Shown here in pieces: positions 1 to 9,556 of a stretch of DNA of 64,000 nt (positions are counted from its first letter, which is position 1; the number at the start of each line of letters is the position of its first letter). The DNA is taken from positions 4,402,001 to 4,466,000 of the forward strand of contig NZ_CP108464.1 in NCBI RefSeq assembly GCF_036226405.1, written 5' to 3'. Under the pieces are notes generated by a model. That model worked only from the letters and a program-made list of their open reading frames with translations. It had not been told where the DNA came from and searched no databases. The position numbers and the translations under genes are program-made. This DNA comes from Streptomyces sp. NBC_01260. GTDB taxonomy: Bacteria; Actinomycetota; Actinomycetes; Streptomycetales; Streptomycetaceae.

Positions 1-981
1 CCGTCCCGGTCGGGGCGCGGCGAGGCCGGACTCGACGAGCAGGGCGCCGAGGTGGGTGCGGCTGGTGGCGTCGAGGGTCTGCATGAGCTTGGAGATGTGG
101 GCGCGGCAGGTACGGACGCTGATGCCGAGCTTGCGGGCCACCACCTGGTCGACATGCCCCTCGACGAGCAGCCGGGCGATGCTGAGCTGGACCGCGGTCA
201 CGGAGCTGTCCGCCGGGGCGGCCGGCAGGGGCTCGGTGAGCGGGGTGGCCTGCGCCCACATGACCTCGTACACCTGGGTCAGATAGTGGACCAGGGCGGG
301 GTGACGGATTTCGAGGGCCACGTCGCGTTCGGCATTGGCCGGGATGAAGGCCACGGTGCGGTCGAAGATGAACAGCCGCTCGACCGTCTGCTCGGTGGTG
401 CGGACCTGGATGTGGCCCGCGGGTATGTCGCCCAGATACGCCTTCAGCGTCGGGCTGTAGCGGGTCGGGTGCTGGTAGATGTGGCGGAGCGTCGCTCCTT
501 GTCCGACGGCGGACAGGGCGCGCGCCAGCGCCTCCTTGAGCTGTTCCGCCGGGCGGCTGCTGCCCGGCTGCAACGTCAGGATCTCGTCCCGTGCGCCGTT
601 CAGGGCGTTCTGGATGGTCGCGTTGATCAGCGGCATGCCTTCGAGCACGGTGATGGCCAGATTGGGATCCGTACTGGCGACGGAGGCCAGCGGCGCCAGG
701 GAGTCGGCGAGGGCCGCGGTGAGCCTGATGCGCTCGTGGATCTCCCGGATGACGGGTTGCAGCAGATGGGCCAGGGCGGCGGACGGCGGCACGGGACGTA
801 TCCAGGCGTCGTCCTGCGGGTCGGGATGGACCAGCGTCAACTCGGTGAGACAGGGGGCCGGTTCGAGGGCGCTCCGGGGGATCCGTCCCGCGCTCAGTGC
901 CTCGGTGTAGACGCGGATCGCCGCGTCGCACAGCTGGCGGTCGCCGTGCGGGTGCGCCGTTGTGTCCTCATCCCTGCCCAT
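1..981 (-). CDS. LuxR-type HTH transcriptional regulator, 3' end cut by window edge
   Basis: Read from ATG 981 leftward, the frame stays open for 327 codons to the window edge. It aligns along its whole length with the regulator at 1166-2140 (shared PAPCL, RPVPPSAALA, IRHPAL/LRHPGL blocks). The middle resembles the phospholipase-D-like/TrmB C-terminal sensor fold. The C-terminus carries a LuxR-like helix-turn-helix (LLVEGHVDQVVARKLGIS, then VRTCRAHISKL). The paralogue ends a few residues after the matching point, so only a handful of residues and the stop should be missing. The two genes are tandem paralogues in the same orientation, beside the DVGWGN peptide genes. Effector and targets are unknown. 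The DNA-binding role is inferred from the HTH. Confidence 0.82.
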   Translation of the reverse strand, partial: MGRDEDTTAHPHGDRQLCDAAIRVYTEALSAGRIPRSALEPAPCLTELTLVHPDPQDDAWIRPVPPSAALAHLLQPVIREIHERIRLTAALADSLAPLASVASTDPNLAITVLEGMPLINATIQNALNGARDEILTLQPGSSRPAEQLKEALARALSAVGQGATLRHIYQHPTRYSPTLKAYLGDIPAGHIQVRTTEQTVERLFIFDRTVAFIPANAERDVALEIRHPALVHYLTQVYEVMWAQATPLTEPLPAAPADSSVTAVQLSIARLLVEGHVDQVVARKLGISVRTCRAHISKLMQTLDATSRTHLGALLVESGLAAPRPGR

Positions 982-1064
982 TCGTGCCCCCCCACTTTTG
1001 GCAGTGCAGCAAGATGACGGTGGTGGCAGCGTAGTCCGCGGGCCACTGTGGGTCTTGTCGGGGG

Positions 1065-1084
1065 AGCCGGGAACTCCCCCGGCT
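1065..1084. terminator. Short hairpin between the two paralogous regulators
   Basis: AGCCGGG (1065-1071) and CCCGGCT (1078-1084) form a perfect 7-bp stem with a 6-nt loop. It lies about 80 bp beyond the stop of the upstream minus-strand regulator, so it may end that transcript. There is no T tract, so a regulatory hairpin is also possible. Confidence 0.4.
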
Positions 1085-1165
1085 GATCGGGGGCGTGGCC
1101 ATGTCTCTCCCCCTTGCATGGCCATGCTTCCGGCCCGGGGGTGGGGACCGTTCGGTGCCGCCCGG

Positions 1166-2140
1166 TCAGGAGTCCTGATCGAGGATTCCTGACTGGGCTA
1201 TCAGGTAGCCGAGTTGTGCACGGCTGGTGCTTCCCAGTACGGCGGACAGCTTGGCGACATGGGCTCGGCAGGTACGGACGTTCATGCCGAGCCGCCGGGC
1301 TATCGCTTCGTCGACGTGCCCCTCGATCAGCAGCGTGGCGATGGCGCGCTGGACGCCTGTGATGCCGTCGCGGGCCGGGTCGTACGGGGCTGCTTCGTCC
1401 AGCGGGACAGCTCTGCGCCAGAGTTGTTCGAAGACCTTCGTCAGGTAGGCGACCAGTCCGGGGTGCCGCAGTTCCAGGGCGATGGGCTGGTCGTCCTGGA
1501 CCGGGATGAAGGCGACGGTGTCGTCGCAGATGATGAGGCGCTCGATGAGCTCTTCGAGCGTCCGGATCTCCATCCGGGCGCCGGCCATGAGGTCGACGTA
1601 GGCGAACGTGCGCTGGCTGTGCCTGACCGTGTGCTGGTACAGGGTACGGACGCTGATGCCGGAATCTATGAGAGGTTTGCTGCGGGTGAGGGCCTCGCTG
1701 AGGACCTCTTCGCTGCGTTTGCCTCCGGGCTGGACGGTCAGTACTTCCGTCCGGCTCTCGGCGATGGCCAGGTCGAGCGCCCCGTTGATCCGGTCGATGC
1801 CTTCCAGCACCGTGATCGCGTGCGTGGGCGCGGGGCTCTGGGCGCTGATGGCCAGGAATGGTTCGAAGGCGTCAGCCAGCTCCAGCGAAGTCCGCCTGCG
1901 ATCCTGGATCTCGCGTTCCAGCGGGTGAAGGCGCTGCGCCAGGGCGGCGGAAGGCGGAACCGGGCGGAGCCATGAGGCGTCGTCCGGGTCGGGCAGCAGG
2001 AGACCGAATTTGACGAGGCAGGGCGCGGGCCTGACCTCGGCGCGGGCGAGGCGGCCCACGCTGAGCGCGGCCGCATACAGCCTGGCCCCCTCGGTGCACA
2101 GGTTCGTGACCGCATGAGTATGTGTCGGTTTCGTGTCCAT
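1166..2140 (-). CDS. LuxR-type HTH transcriptional regulator with PLD/TrmB-like sensor region
   Basis: The product has 324 residues from ATG 2140, chosen because the N-terminus then matches the upstream paralogue and a GGGGTGGAG element lies ahead of it. A start at 2176 would add 12 residues. It has a central PLD/TrmB-like region (roughly 110-235) and a C-terminal LuxR-type HTH (LLIEGHVDEAIARRLGMN, then VRTCRAHVAKL). The gene is divergent from the DVGWGN peptide gene. A perfect inverted repeat (2167-2182) sits just upstream of its start, so it probably controls itself and the peptide operon. The role as regulator of the peptide genes is inferred from position; the ligand is unknown. Confidence 0.85.
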   Translation of the reverse strand: MDTKPTHTHAVTNLCTEGARLYAAALSVGRLARAEVRPAPCLVKFGLLLPDPDDASWLRPVPPSAALAQRLHPLEREIQDRRRTSLELADAFEPFLAISAQSPAPTHAITVLEGIDRINGALDLAIAESRTEVLTVQPGGKRSEEVLSEALTRSKPLIDSGISVRTLYQHTVRHSQRTFAYVDLMAGARMEIRTLEELIERLIICDDTVAFIPVQDDQPIALELRHPGLVAYLTKVFEQLWRRAVPLDEAAPYDPARDGITGVQRAIATLLIEGHVDEAIARRLGMNVRTCRAHVAKLSAVLGSTSRAQLGYLIAQSGILDQDS

Positions 2141-2166
2141 TATAGGTAAAACTCCACCCCCCAGGG

Positions 2167-2182
2167 TCCTGAACATTCAGGA
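2167..2182. promoter_or_regulatory. Inverted-repeat operator candidate in divergent promoter region
   Basis: TCCTGAA (2167-2173) and TTCAGGA (2176-2182) form a perfect 7-bp inverted repeat with a 2-bp spacer. It lies 27 bp upstream of the regulator start and about 80 bp upstream of the peptide gene. A self-binding site for the neighbouring HTH regulator is the simplest reading. No second copy was seen before the paralogue at 981. Confidence 0.5.
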
Positions 2183-2262
2183 ACATGATGCATCGCTCCT
2201 GTGGCTTTGACGCGTCCGAATGAGCCATCGTCTCTTGAAGAGCGGGGGAGAGGATCCATCAA

Positions 2263-2517
2263 GTGAGGACGAAGCCGACTATGTACAAGAGAATGCTTCG
2301 CTCAGTGCTTGGCACTGCGTTTGCGGCTGCTGCACTGCTGCTCGTGGCGCATGGCTCTACTCCGGACGTTGGATGGGGCAATGCGCGGACAAGCGCTGCC
2401 GTCGCCCTTTACCAGGGCGATGTCGGTTGGGGCAATGTACAGCCGGCTGCCGCCGGTGGCCTTCACCAGGACGACGTCGGCTGGGGCAATTCGGTGGGGA
2501 ACAGGGCGGAGTTGTGA
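2263..2517 (+). CDS. Small secreted-type peptide with three DVGWGN repeats
   Basis: This 84-residue protein starts at GTG 2263, with a GGGGGAGAGGA ribosome site ending 8 nt before it. ATG 2281 (78 residues) is an alternative. Residues about 8-31 form a basic then hydrophobic segment like a Sec signal or membrane anchor. The rest carries DVGWGN at residues 35-40, 53-58 and 71-76, an exact 18-residue (54-bp) period. The repeats use different synonymous codons, so the peptide sequence seems to be selected. The stop overlaps the next gene by 4 nt, showing translational coupling. I do not recognise a family. A secreted signalling peptide, or a RiPP-like precursor with three core copies, are both possible. 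Confidence 0.75.
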   Translation: MRTKPTMYKRMLRSVLGTAFAAAALLLVAHGSTPDVGWGNARTSAAVALYQGDVGWGNVQPAAAGGLHQDDVGWGNSVGNRAEL

Positions 2518-2834
2518 CCACCCCGCCCGACGACCGGACCTTCCGGCGCGAGATGGCAACCGCCTACCGCTCAGGGTGGCATTTCATCGACCTCGTCACG
2601 GCACTCCCCCACCGTGGTGACTCGTTGATGGTCACTCTGTTCGGTGACCCGGTCGTCGTCGCCCGTGAGGACGACGGGGAAGTCCGCGCCTACCGGTGCC
2701 TCCGCAAGCCGCGTGGAGCACCGCAGCCCGTGCGCTGCGCTGTTCGGTACGACATGATTTTTGTGAACCTCGCACAGCGTGACCACCAGCTGTTCGAACC
2801 TGAAGCCATCGCCGCCACCCCCCGCAGTGCCTGA
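2514..2834 (+). CDS. Rieske-like small protein lacking the [2Fe-2S] ligands
   Basis: The product has 106 residues from GTG 2514, inside the GTGA overlap with the peptide gene. The sequence follows the N-terminal Rieske domain of ring-hydroxylating oxygenases: FRREMATAYRSGWHFIDL, then TLFGDPVVVAREDDGEVRAY, then FVNL. Where such domains have CPHRG the protein has CLRKPRG, and the second ligand segment (CPYHGW type) is absent. It should therefore not bind a normal cluster. Coupling to the DVGWGN peptide suggests a shared function, perhaps peptide binding or maturation; this is inference. Homology was judged by eye and the resemblance may be structural only. Confidence 0.65.
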   Translation: MTTPPDDRTFRREMATAYRSGWHFIDLVTALPHRGDSLMVTLFGDPVVVAREDDGEVRAYRCLRKPRGAPQPVRCAVRYDMIFVNLAQRDHQLFEPEAIAATPRSA

Positions 2835-2874
2835 GCGATCCCCCGTCGTTCCACGTCGCTCAGACACTCCCCCA

Positions 2875-2917
2875 CACAACGGCGTCACCGTGACCTGAAC
2901 ACGGTGGCGCCGTTGTG
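2875..2917. terminator. Strong bidirectional terminator
   Basis: An 18-bp stem (2875-2892 with 2900-2917; one G-T pair) and a 7-nt loop separate the convergent peptide operon and PPOX gene. Confidence 0.85.
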
Positions 2918-2931
2918 CTGTCCGTTTCCGG

Positions 2932-3336
2932 TCAGCCTCGGCCGAGCGCCCGGTCCAGGGTGATCTCGATGGCGACCCGGTCCGGGTTGGGCTTCGGCGC
3001 GCGGCCGTAGCGGGCCGTCTTGCGGCGTACCGCGTCCTCGACCCTGTCCTGCTCCGTGCGCACCCTGGCGACGCCCTCCAGGGTCGCCCAGCGGCGCCCT
3101 TCCATCTGGCAGACCGCGACCCGTGCGCCGTCCGGGCCCGCGGCCAGGATGTTGGCGACCTTGCGGCTGTTCCTGCCGGTGATGATGCGGGCGAGGCCGG
3201 CCTCGGGGTCGTACGTCACGCACACCGGGACCACGTGCGGGGTGCCGTCGGGGCGGAGTGTCGTGAGGGTGCACAGATGGGGCTCGCGCCAGAAGGCGAG
3301 GTACTCGGGCCCGGGATCGCGTACGTCAACTGCCAT
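2932..3336 (-). CDS. PPOX-class F420-dependent oxidoreductase
   Basis: The product has 134 residues from ATG 3336. It has the split-barrel flavin/F420-binding fold of the pyridoxamine-phosphate-oxidase-like family, with FWREPHLCTLTTLRPDGTPH near the N-terminus, then VVPVCVTYD and TGRNSRKVANI. Size and motifs fit the small actinobacterial F420-dependent enzymes that reduce or oxidise cytosolic substrates; the substrate cannot be told. On the minus strand a TACCCT box (plus 3343-3348) ends 6 nt before ATG, so the mRNA is probably leaderless. The longer frame to 3399 lacks such support. Confidence 0.85.
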   Translation of the reverse strand: MAVDVRDPGPEYLAFWREPHLCTLTTLRPDGTPHVVPVCVTYDPEAGLARIITGRNSRKVANILAAGPDGARVAVCQMEGRRWATLEGVARVRTEQDRVEDAVRRKTARYGRAPKPNPDRVAIEITLDRALGRG

Positions 3337-3342
3337 GGGGTC

Positions 3343-3348
3343 AGGGTA
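3343..3348 (-). promoter_or_regulatory. Leaderless -10 box for the PPOX gene
   Basis: TACCCT on the minus strand matches TANNNT and ends 6 nt before the start codon, placing transcription start at or next to ATG 3336. Confidence 0.5.
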
Positions 3349-3443
3349 GGCAGCCCCGCGCCGCTCTGCGGTGGCGGGCGGGCGGACCGGCCGGTTCACT
3401 CGGACATGAGGGGCGGAACGGTGTGGGAGCAGGCTGTTTTTGC

Positions 3444-3464
3444 CTTGAGTGGAATAGACTCAAC
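3444..3464. promoter_or_regulatory. HAIR element (HspR operator) upstream of clpB
   Basis: CTTGAGT (3444-3450), seven bases, then ACTCAA (3458-3463) match the HspR-associated inverted repeat CTTGAGT-N7-ACTCAAG except the last base (C for G). It lies about 65 bp before clpB. HspR control of clpB through HAIR is established in Streptomyces. Confidence 0.88.
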
Positions 3465-3529
3465 TTTATGCACGTTCAGCGTGTCAGAAGTGAGTACGGG
3501 CCAGTCGTAGCAAGGAGGGCAGAGCGCAC

Positions 3530-6172
<2,643 letters not shown>

Positions 6173-6322
6173 CCGGAGCGCGCACGGCACAACCGGAGCA
6201 CACAGCGGCCCCGGTCCCCACCGGCTGGATATCAGCTTGTGGCGGATCGGGGCCGTTCCCGCTTGCCATGCCCCGCCCGGCATGGGAGAGGATGGCAGCC
6301 AACCGCACGAAGGGAAATTACG

Positions 6323-6892
6323 GTGAGCATCGATCCGTCCTCGATTCCTAACTTCGGGGGCCAGCCCGAACCGCAGGCCGCAGGACCGGAGGGCCCCGTC
6401 GTTCCTGACCAGGACCTCGTCAAGCAGCTCCTGGAGCAGATGGAGCTGAAGTACGTCATCGACGACGAGGGCGACCTCGCAGCGCCGTGGGAAGACTTCC
6501 GCACGTACTTCATGTTCCGTGGCGAGGGCGAGCAGCAGGTCTTCTCGGTCCGTACGTTCTACGACCGCCCGCACGACACGGACCAGCGCCCGGTCCTGCT
6601 CGACGCGATCGACGACTGGAACCGCCGCACCCTGTGGCCCAAGGTCTACACGCACACGCACGAGCCCGAGGAGGGCGCCGAGGACACCGGCACCTCGGTC
6701 CGGCTGATCGGTGAGGCGCAGATGCTCATCGGCACCGGCGTCAGCCTGGAGCACTTCGTCTCCTCGACGGTCAGCTGGGTGCGGGCCTCGATCGAGTTCG
6801 ACAAGTGGCTGCTGGAGCGCCTCGGCCTGGCACCGGCCGAGGACGGCGCGGAGCCGGCCGACGGCACCGAGCAGTCCGCTCCGGAGGCCTGA
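6323..6892 (+). CDS. YbjN domain-containing protein
   Basis: The product has 189 residues from GTG 6323 (AAGGGA 7-8 nt upstream). An earlier in-frame start at 6239 would add a Pro/Arg-rich stretch unlike the rest. The core (about 35-165) has the YbjN/type-III-chaperone-like pattern: WEDFRTYFMFRGEGEQQVFS and VSLEHFVSSTVSWVRASIEF. The C-terminus is acidic and low in complexity. The protein is soluble and its biochemical role is unknown. It follows clpB by 150 bp and ends at a strong terminator. Confidence 0.8.
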   Translation: MSIDPSSIPNFGGQPEPQAAGPEGPVVPDQDLVKQLLEQMELKYVIDDEGDLAAPWEDFRTYFMFRGEGEQQVFSVRTFYDRPHDTDQRPVLLDAIDDWNRRTLWPKVYTHTHEPEEGAEDTGTSVRLIGEAQMLIGTGVSLEHFVSSTVSWVRASIEFDKWLLERLGLAPAEDGAEPADGTEQSAPEA

Positions 6893-6910
6893 GCCACAGC
6901 GCGCGGCGAC

Positions 6911-6962
6911 AGCCCGGCGCGGCGAGCGGGTCCCATCGGACCGCTCCCCGCGCCGGGCTTTC
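6911..6962. terminator. Bidirectional terminator
   Basis: AGCCCGGCGCGG (6911-6922) pairs perfectly with CCGCGCCGGGCT (6948-6959), with an inner AGCGG/CCGCT stem, followed by TTT. It sits between the convergent YbjN gene and aminotransferase. Confidence 0.88.
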
Positions 6963-8150
6963 TCACAGGCCCTTCAGCCGGGAGACCGCCTCCGCCAGCA
7001 CTTCCGTCCGCTTGCAGAACGCGAAGCGGACGAAGGGCGCGCCCTGCTCCCGGTGGTCGTAGAAGACCGCGTTCGGCACGGCCACCACCCCGCACCGCTC
7101 CGGCAGCGACCGGCAGAACGCGAAGCCGTCGCCGCTGCTGTCCAGCGGGCGGATGTCGGTGGTGACGAAGTACGTGCCGGCCGGGCGGTAGACCTCGAAA
7201 CCGGCCTCGGCGAGCCCGCCGCTCAACAGGTCCCGCTTGGCCCGCAGATCCGCGCGCAGCGTGTCGAAGTAGCTGTCGGGCAGCCGCAGCGCCTCGGCGA
7301 CCGCGTACTGGAACGGGCCGGCGGAGACGTACGTCAGGAACTGCTTCGCGGAGCGGACCGCCGTCACCAGCTCGGGGCTCGCGGTGATCCAGCCGACCTT
7401 CCAGCCGGTGAACGAAAATGTCTTGCCGGCCGAACTGATGGTGACCGTGCGCTCGCGCATACCGGGGAACGAGGCGAGCGGCAGGTGCTCGCCCTCGAAG
7501 ACGAGGTGCTCGTAGACCTCGTCGGTGACGACGAGAAGATCGCGCTCGCACGCCAGGGCGGCGATCGCGGCGAGTTCCTCGCGGGTCAGAACGGTGCCGG
7601 TGGGGTTGTGCGGGGTGTTGAGCAGCAGCAGCCGGGTGCGGGGGGTGACGGCGGCGCGCAGCTCGTCGAGGTCCAGCCGGTAGCTGCCGGCCGAGGGCTC
7701 GGGATGCAGGGTGACGGGGACGCGGGTGGCGCCCGCCATGGCGATGCAGGCGGCGTACGAGTCGTAGTACGGCTCCAGCGCGATGACCTCGTCGCCGGGC
7801 TCCAGCAGGGCCAGCATCGAGGCCGCGACCGCCTCGGTGGCGCCCGCGGTGACCAGGACCTCGGTGTCCGGGTCGTACGTCAGGGCGTAGCGCCGCAGCT
7901 GGTGTTCGGTGATCGCGGTGCGCAGCTCGGGGACCCCGGGCCCCGGCGGGTACTGGTTGCCGTGCCCGGCGCGCAGGGCCCGGACCGCGGCCTCGCGGAC
8001 CTCCTCCGGGCCGTCGGTGTCCGGGAACCCCTGGCCGAGGTTGATGGCGCCGGTGCGGACGGCCAGCGCGGACATCTCCGCGAAGATCGTCGTGCCGAAC
8101 TCGGCGAGGCGGCGGTTGAGCAGCGGTCGTCCCTGTGTCATGACCGCCAT
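6963..8150 (-). CDS. PLP-dependent class I/II aminotransferase
   Basis: The product has 395 residues from ATG 8150 (MTQGRP at 8141 is an alternative start). It has the fold-type I pattern: INLGQGFPDTDGP near the N-terminus, NTPHNPTGTV, VTDEVYEHLVF, and the Schiff-base lysine in SSAGKTFSFTGWKVGW. The GQGFPD signature is typical of the methionine/kynurenine/N-succinyldiaminopimelate aminotransferase subgroup, so a broad 2-oxo-acid transaminase in the cytosol is likely. The kynurenine-pathway genes are 10 kb away, so kynurenine transamination is possible but unproven. Confidence 0.88.
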   Translation of the reverse strand: MAVMTQGRPLLNRRLAEFGTTIFAEMSALAVRTGAINLGQGFPDTDGPEEVREAAVRALRAGHGNQYPPGPGVPELRTAITEHQLRRYALTYDPDTEVLVTAGATEAVAASMLALLEPGDEVIALEPYYDSYAACIAMAGATRVPVTLHPEPSAGSYRLDLDELRAAVTPRTRLLLLNTPHNPTGTVLTREELAAIAALACERDLLVVTDEVYEHLVFEGEHLPLASFPGMRERTVTISSAGKTFSFTGWKVGWITASPELVTAVRSAKQFLTYVSAGPFQYAVAEALRLPDSYFDTLRADLRAKRDLLSGGLAEAGFEVYRPAGTYFVTTDIRPLDSSGDGFAFCRSLPERCGVVAVPNAVFYDHREQGAPFVRFAFCKRTEVLAEAVSRLKGL

Positions 8151-8279
8151 CCTGCGCGGAAGCTCTGGAGTTGCTCAAGTCTGCTTTCGCCGAACGGGGG
8201 CGGGGGCATCCCCCTCCTGCACGTAGGAACCGGTGAGAAGCGGGGGACTCGCTTCGGGGGACGGAAGGACGTGAGGTCC

Positions 8280-8588
8280 GTGAAGGTGGTCATCATCGCG
8301 GTGCTCGTGGTCGTGGCGTTGTTGGTTCTCGTTTCGGCGAGGGCGGGCGCCGGCAGCAGCGGCAAGCGGCCGGTCGGGAGCAAGCGCCGGCGCGGTGCGG
8401 CCGGTGGCGGTGCGGCGGGCGGCAGCTGGTGGGCGGGGGGCGGCGGCGGCTCGTCGTGCGGCAGCGGCAGCGGTCACTCGGGCGGTCACTCGGGCGGCCA
8501 CTCGGGCGGCCACTCCTGTGGCGGTGGCCATTCGTGCGGCGGGGGTTCGTCGTGCGGCGGCGGGGGCGGATGCGGCGGAGGCAGCTGA
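8280..8588 (+). CDS. Small membrane-anchored Gly/Cys-rich protein
   Basis: The product has 102 residues from GTG 8280, with GGAAGGA 10 nt upstream; GTG 8271 is in frame but too close to that site. Residues 2-19 form one hydrophobic helix. The rest is nearly all Gly, Ser, His and Cys, with tandem SGGH units followed by SCGGG units (8 Cys in the last 45 residues). No known domain is visible. The His/Cys content suggests a metal-binding or cross-linking cell-surface tail, but low-complexity tails drift quickly, so function is open. A strong terminator follows. Confidence 0.7.
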   Translation: MKVVIIAVLVVVALLVLVSARAGAGSSGKRPVGSKRRRGAAGGGAAGGSWWAGGGGGSSCGSGSGHSGGHSGGHSGGHSCGGGHSCGGGSSCGGGGGCGGGS

Positions 8589-8642
8589 CACGGGGCAGCT
8601 GGTCCGCGACCGGGCGGGTGTACGACGGCCCGGTGCCGGCGG

Positions 8643-8706
8643 AGGTGTCCGGCGGGACGTGGGACGGGGCTTCGAACCCGCTCCAAGTCCCGCCGGACAC
8701 CTTTTT
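8643..8706 (+). terminator. Long rho-independent terminator
   Basis: A perfect 16-bp stem (8643-8658 with 8687-8702) is followed by TTTTT at 8702-8706. Confidence 0.92.
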
Positions 8707-8950
8707 GTTGGGCCTTTCGGCGAGTCGCCGGTGAACAGGTGAACCGGAAGGCCCCCGAGGGGATGGAAACCACGCCAAGTTGGGGAAAAACACTGCGAGT
8801 GAGGCTTAGTTCGTGATTCCCTCGGTGGAGAGAACATTCAGCCCTCGGACCCCAGTTGGACCTGATCGGGCGCTTTCCACCTCCCACGTGCACCACGTCG
8901 GGGGCGTCCCCCCTGTCCATGTGTCCATGTGTGTTTTGCGGAGCCGACCC
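8707..8950. other. Intergenic stretch before DUF2617 gene
   Basis: Between the terminator and the next start I see no convincing gene. The stretch has some A/T-richer patches (near 8780-8835) that may hold the promoter of the following gene. No clear -35/-10 pair or repeat was recognised. Confidence 0.4.
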
Positions 8951-9472
8951 ATGCTCACGACCCTCCATACGGCCTATTCCGACACCCGTGCCGCCGATCT
9001 GGCCTGGGCGCTGGGGCGTGAACCGCTCCCGGCGCTCGCCGTGCTCGACCTCCATCTCGACGGCGCCCAACTCCAGTTGCGCCTGCTCGGCGCCTCCCAT
9101 CAGGTCCTCCTGGAGGAGGACCGCGGCAGCTGTTCCGAAACCGTCGCCTGTATGCCGGGCAGCAGCACACCGCTGCCCCTCGGTGTGTCCAAGCGGCTCG
9201 GGGACTGGGAGTACGAGTTCGCGGCCCGCGTGGAGACGCTCGGCGCGGGCTCGTTCGCGGGGCGCGCGCAGGAGCTCCTGGCGCTCGTCGCCGACCATCC
9301 CCACGGCCTGGCCGGGACGTTCCCGGGCAGTCCGCACGCCTTCACCGCCATGCTCGCCCAGCGGACCGAGGGGCAGGTGCGGTGGCGTACCTGGCACGCG
9401 TACCCGCAGGAGGGACAGCTGGTGGTGACGCGCACCCGAGTGGGTGTGCGGTTACCGGCCGCCGTGCTGTGA
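8951..9472 (+). CDS. DUF2617 family protein; contains a TTA codon
   Basis: The product has 173 residues from ATG 8951. The pattern (SDTRAADLAWALGREPLPAL, the double-hydrophobic LDGAQLQLRLLGASHQVLL, WRTWHAYPQEGQLVVTRTRV at the C-terminus) is that of the actinobacterial DUF2617 family, which usually sits next to spermidine-synthase-like genes, as here. Function is unknown. Codon 168 (9452-9454) is TTA, the codon read by the bldA tRNA in Streptomyces, so full translation should depend on bldA. No strong ribosome site precedes the start. Confidence 0.8.
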   Translation: MLTTLHTAYSDTRAADLAWALGREPLPALAVLDLHLDGAQLQLRLLGASHQVLLEEDRGSCSETVACMPGSSTPLPLGVSKRLGDWEYEFAARVETLGAGSFAGRAQELLALVADHPHGLAGTFPGSPHAFTAMLAQRTEGQVRWRTWHAYPQEGQLVVTRTRVGVRLPAAVL

Positions 9473-9543
9473 CGGGGGCCAACTCCGTTGCGGTTGAGTC
9501 ACTTACATCCTTGTGGGTGACAAGCGGCGACGTTCCAGTGACG

Positions 9544-9549
9544 TAGCGT
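9544..9549 (+). promoter_or_regulatory. Leaderless -10 box for the spermidine-synthase-like gene
   Basis: TAGCGT ends 7 nt before ATG 9557 and no ribosome site is present. Confidence 0.5.
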
Positions 9550-9556
9550 TCGCGGC

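Noticed and set aside
52..1017. 321-codon plus-strand frame at the left edge
   Set aside because: It is antisense to the minus-strand regulator, which aligns end to end with its paralogue at 1166-2140.
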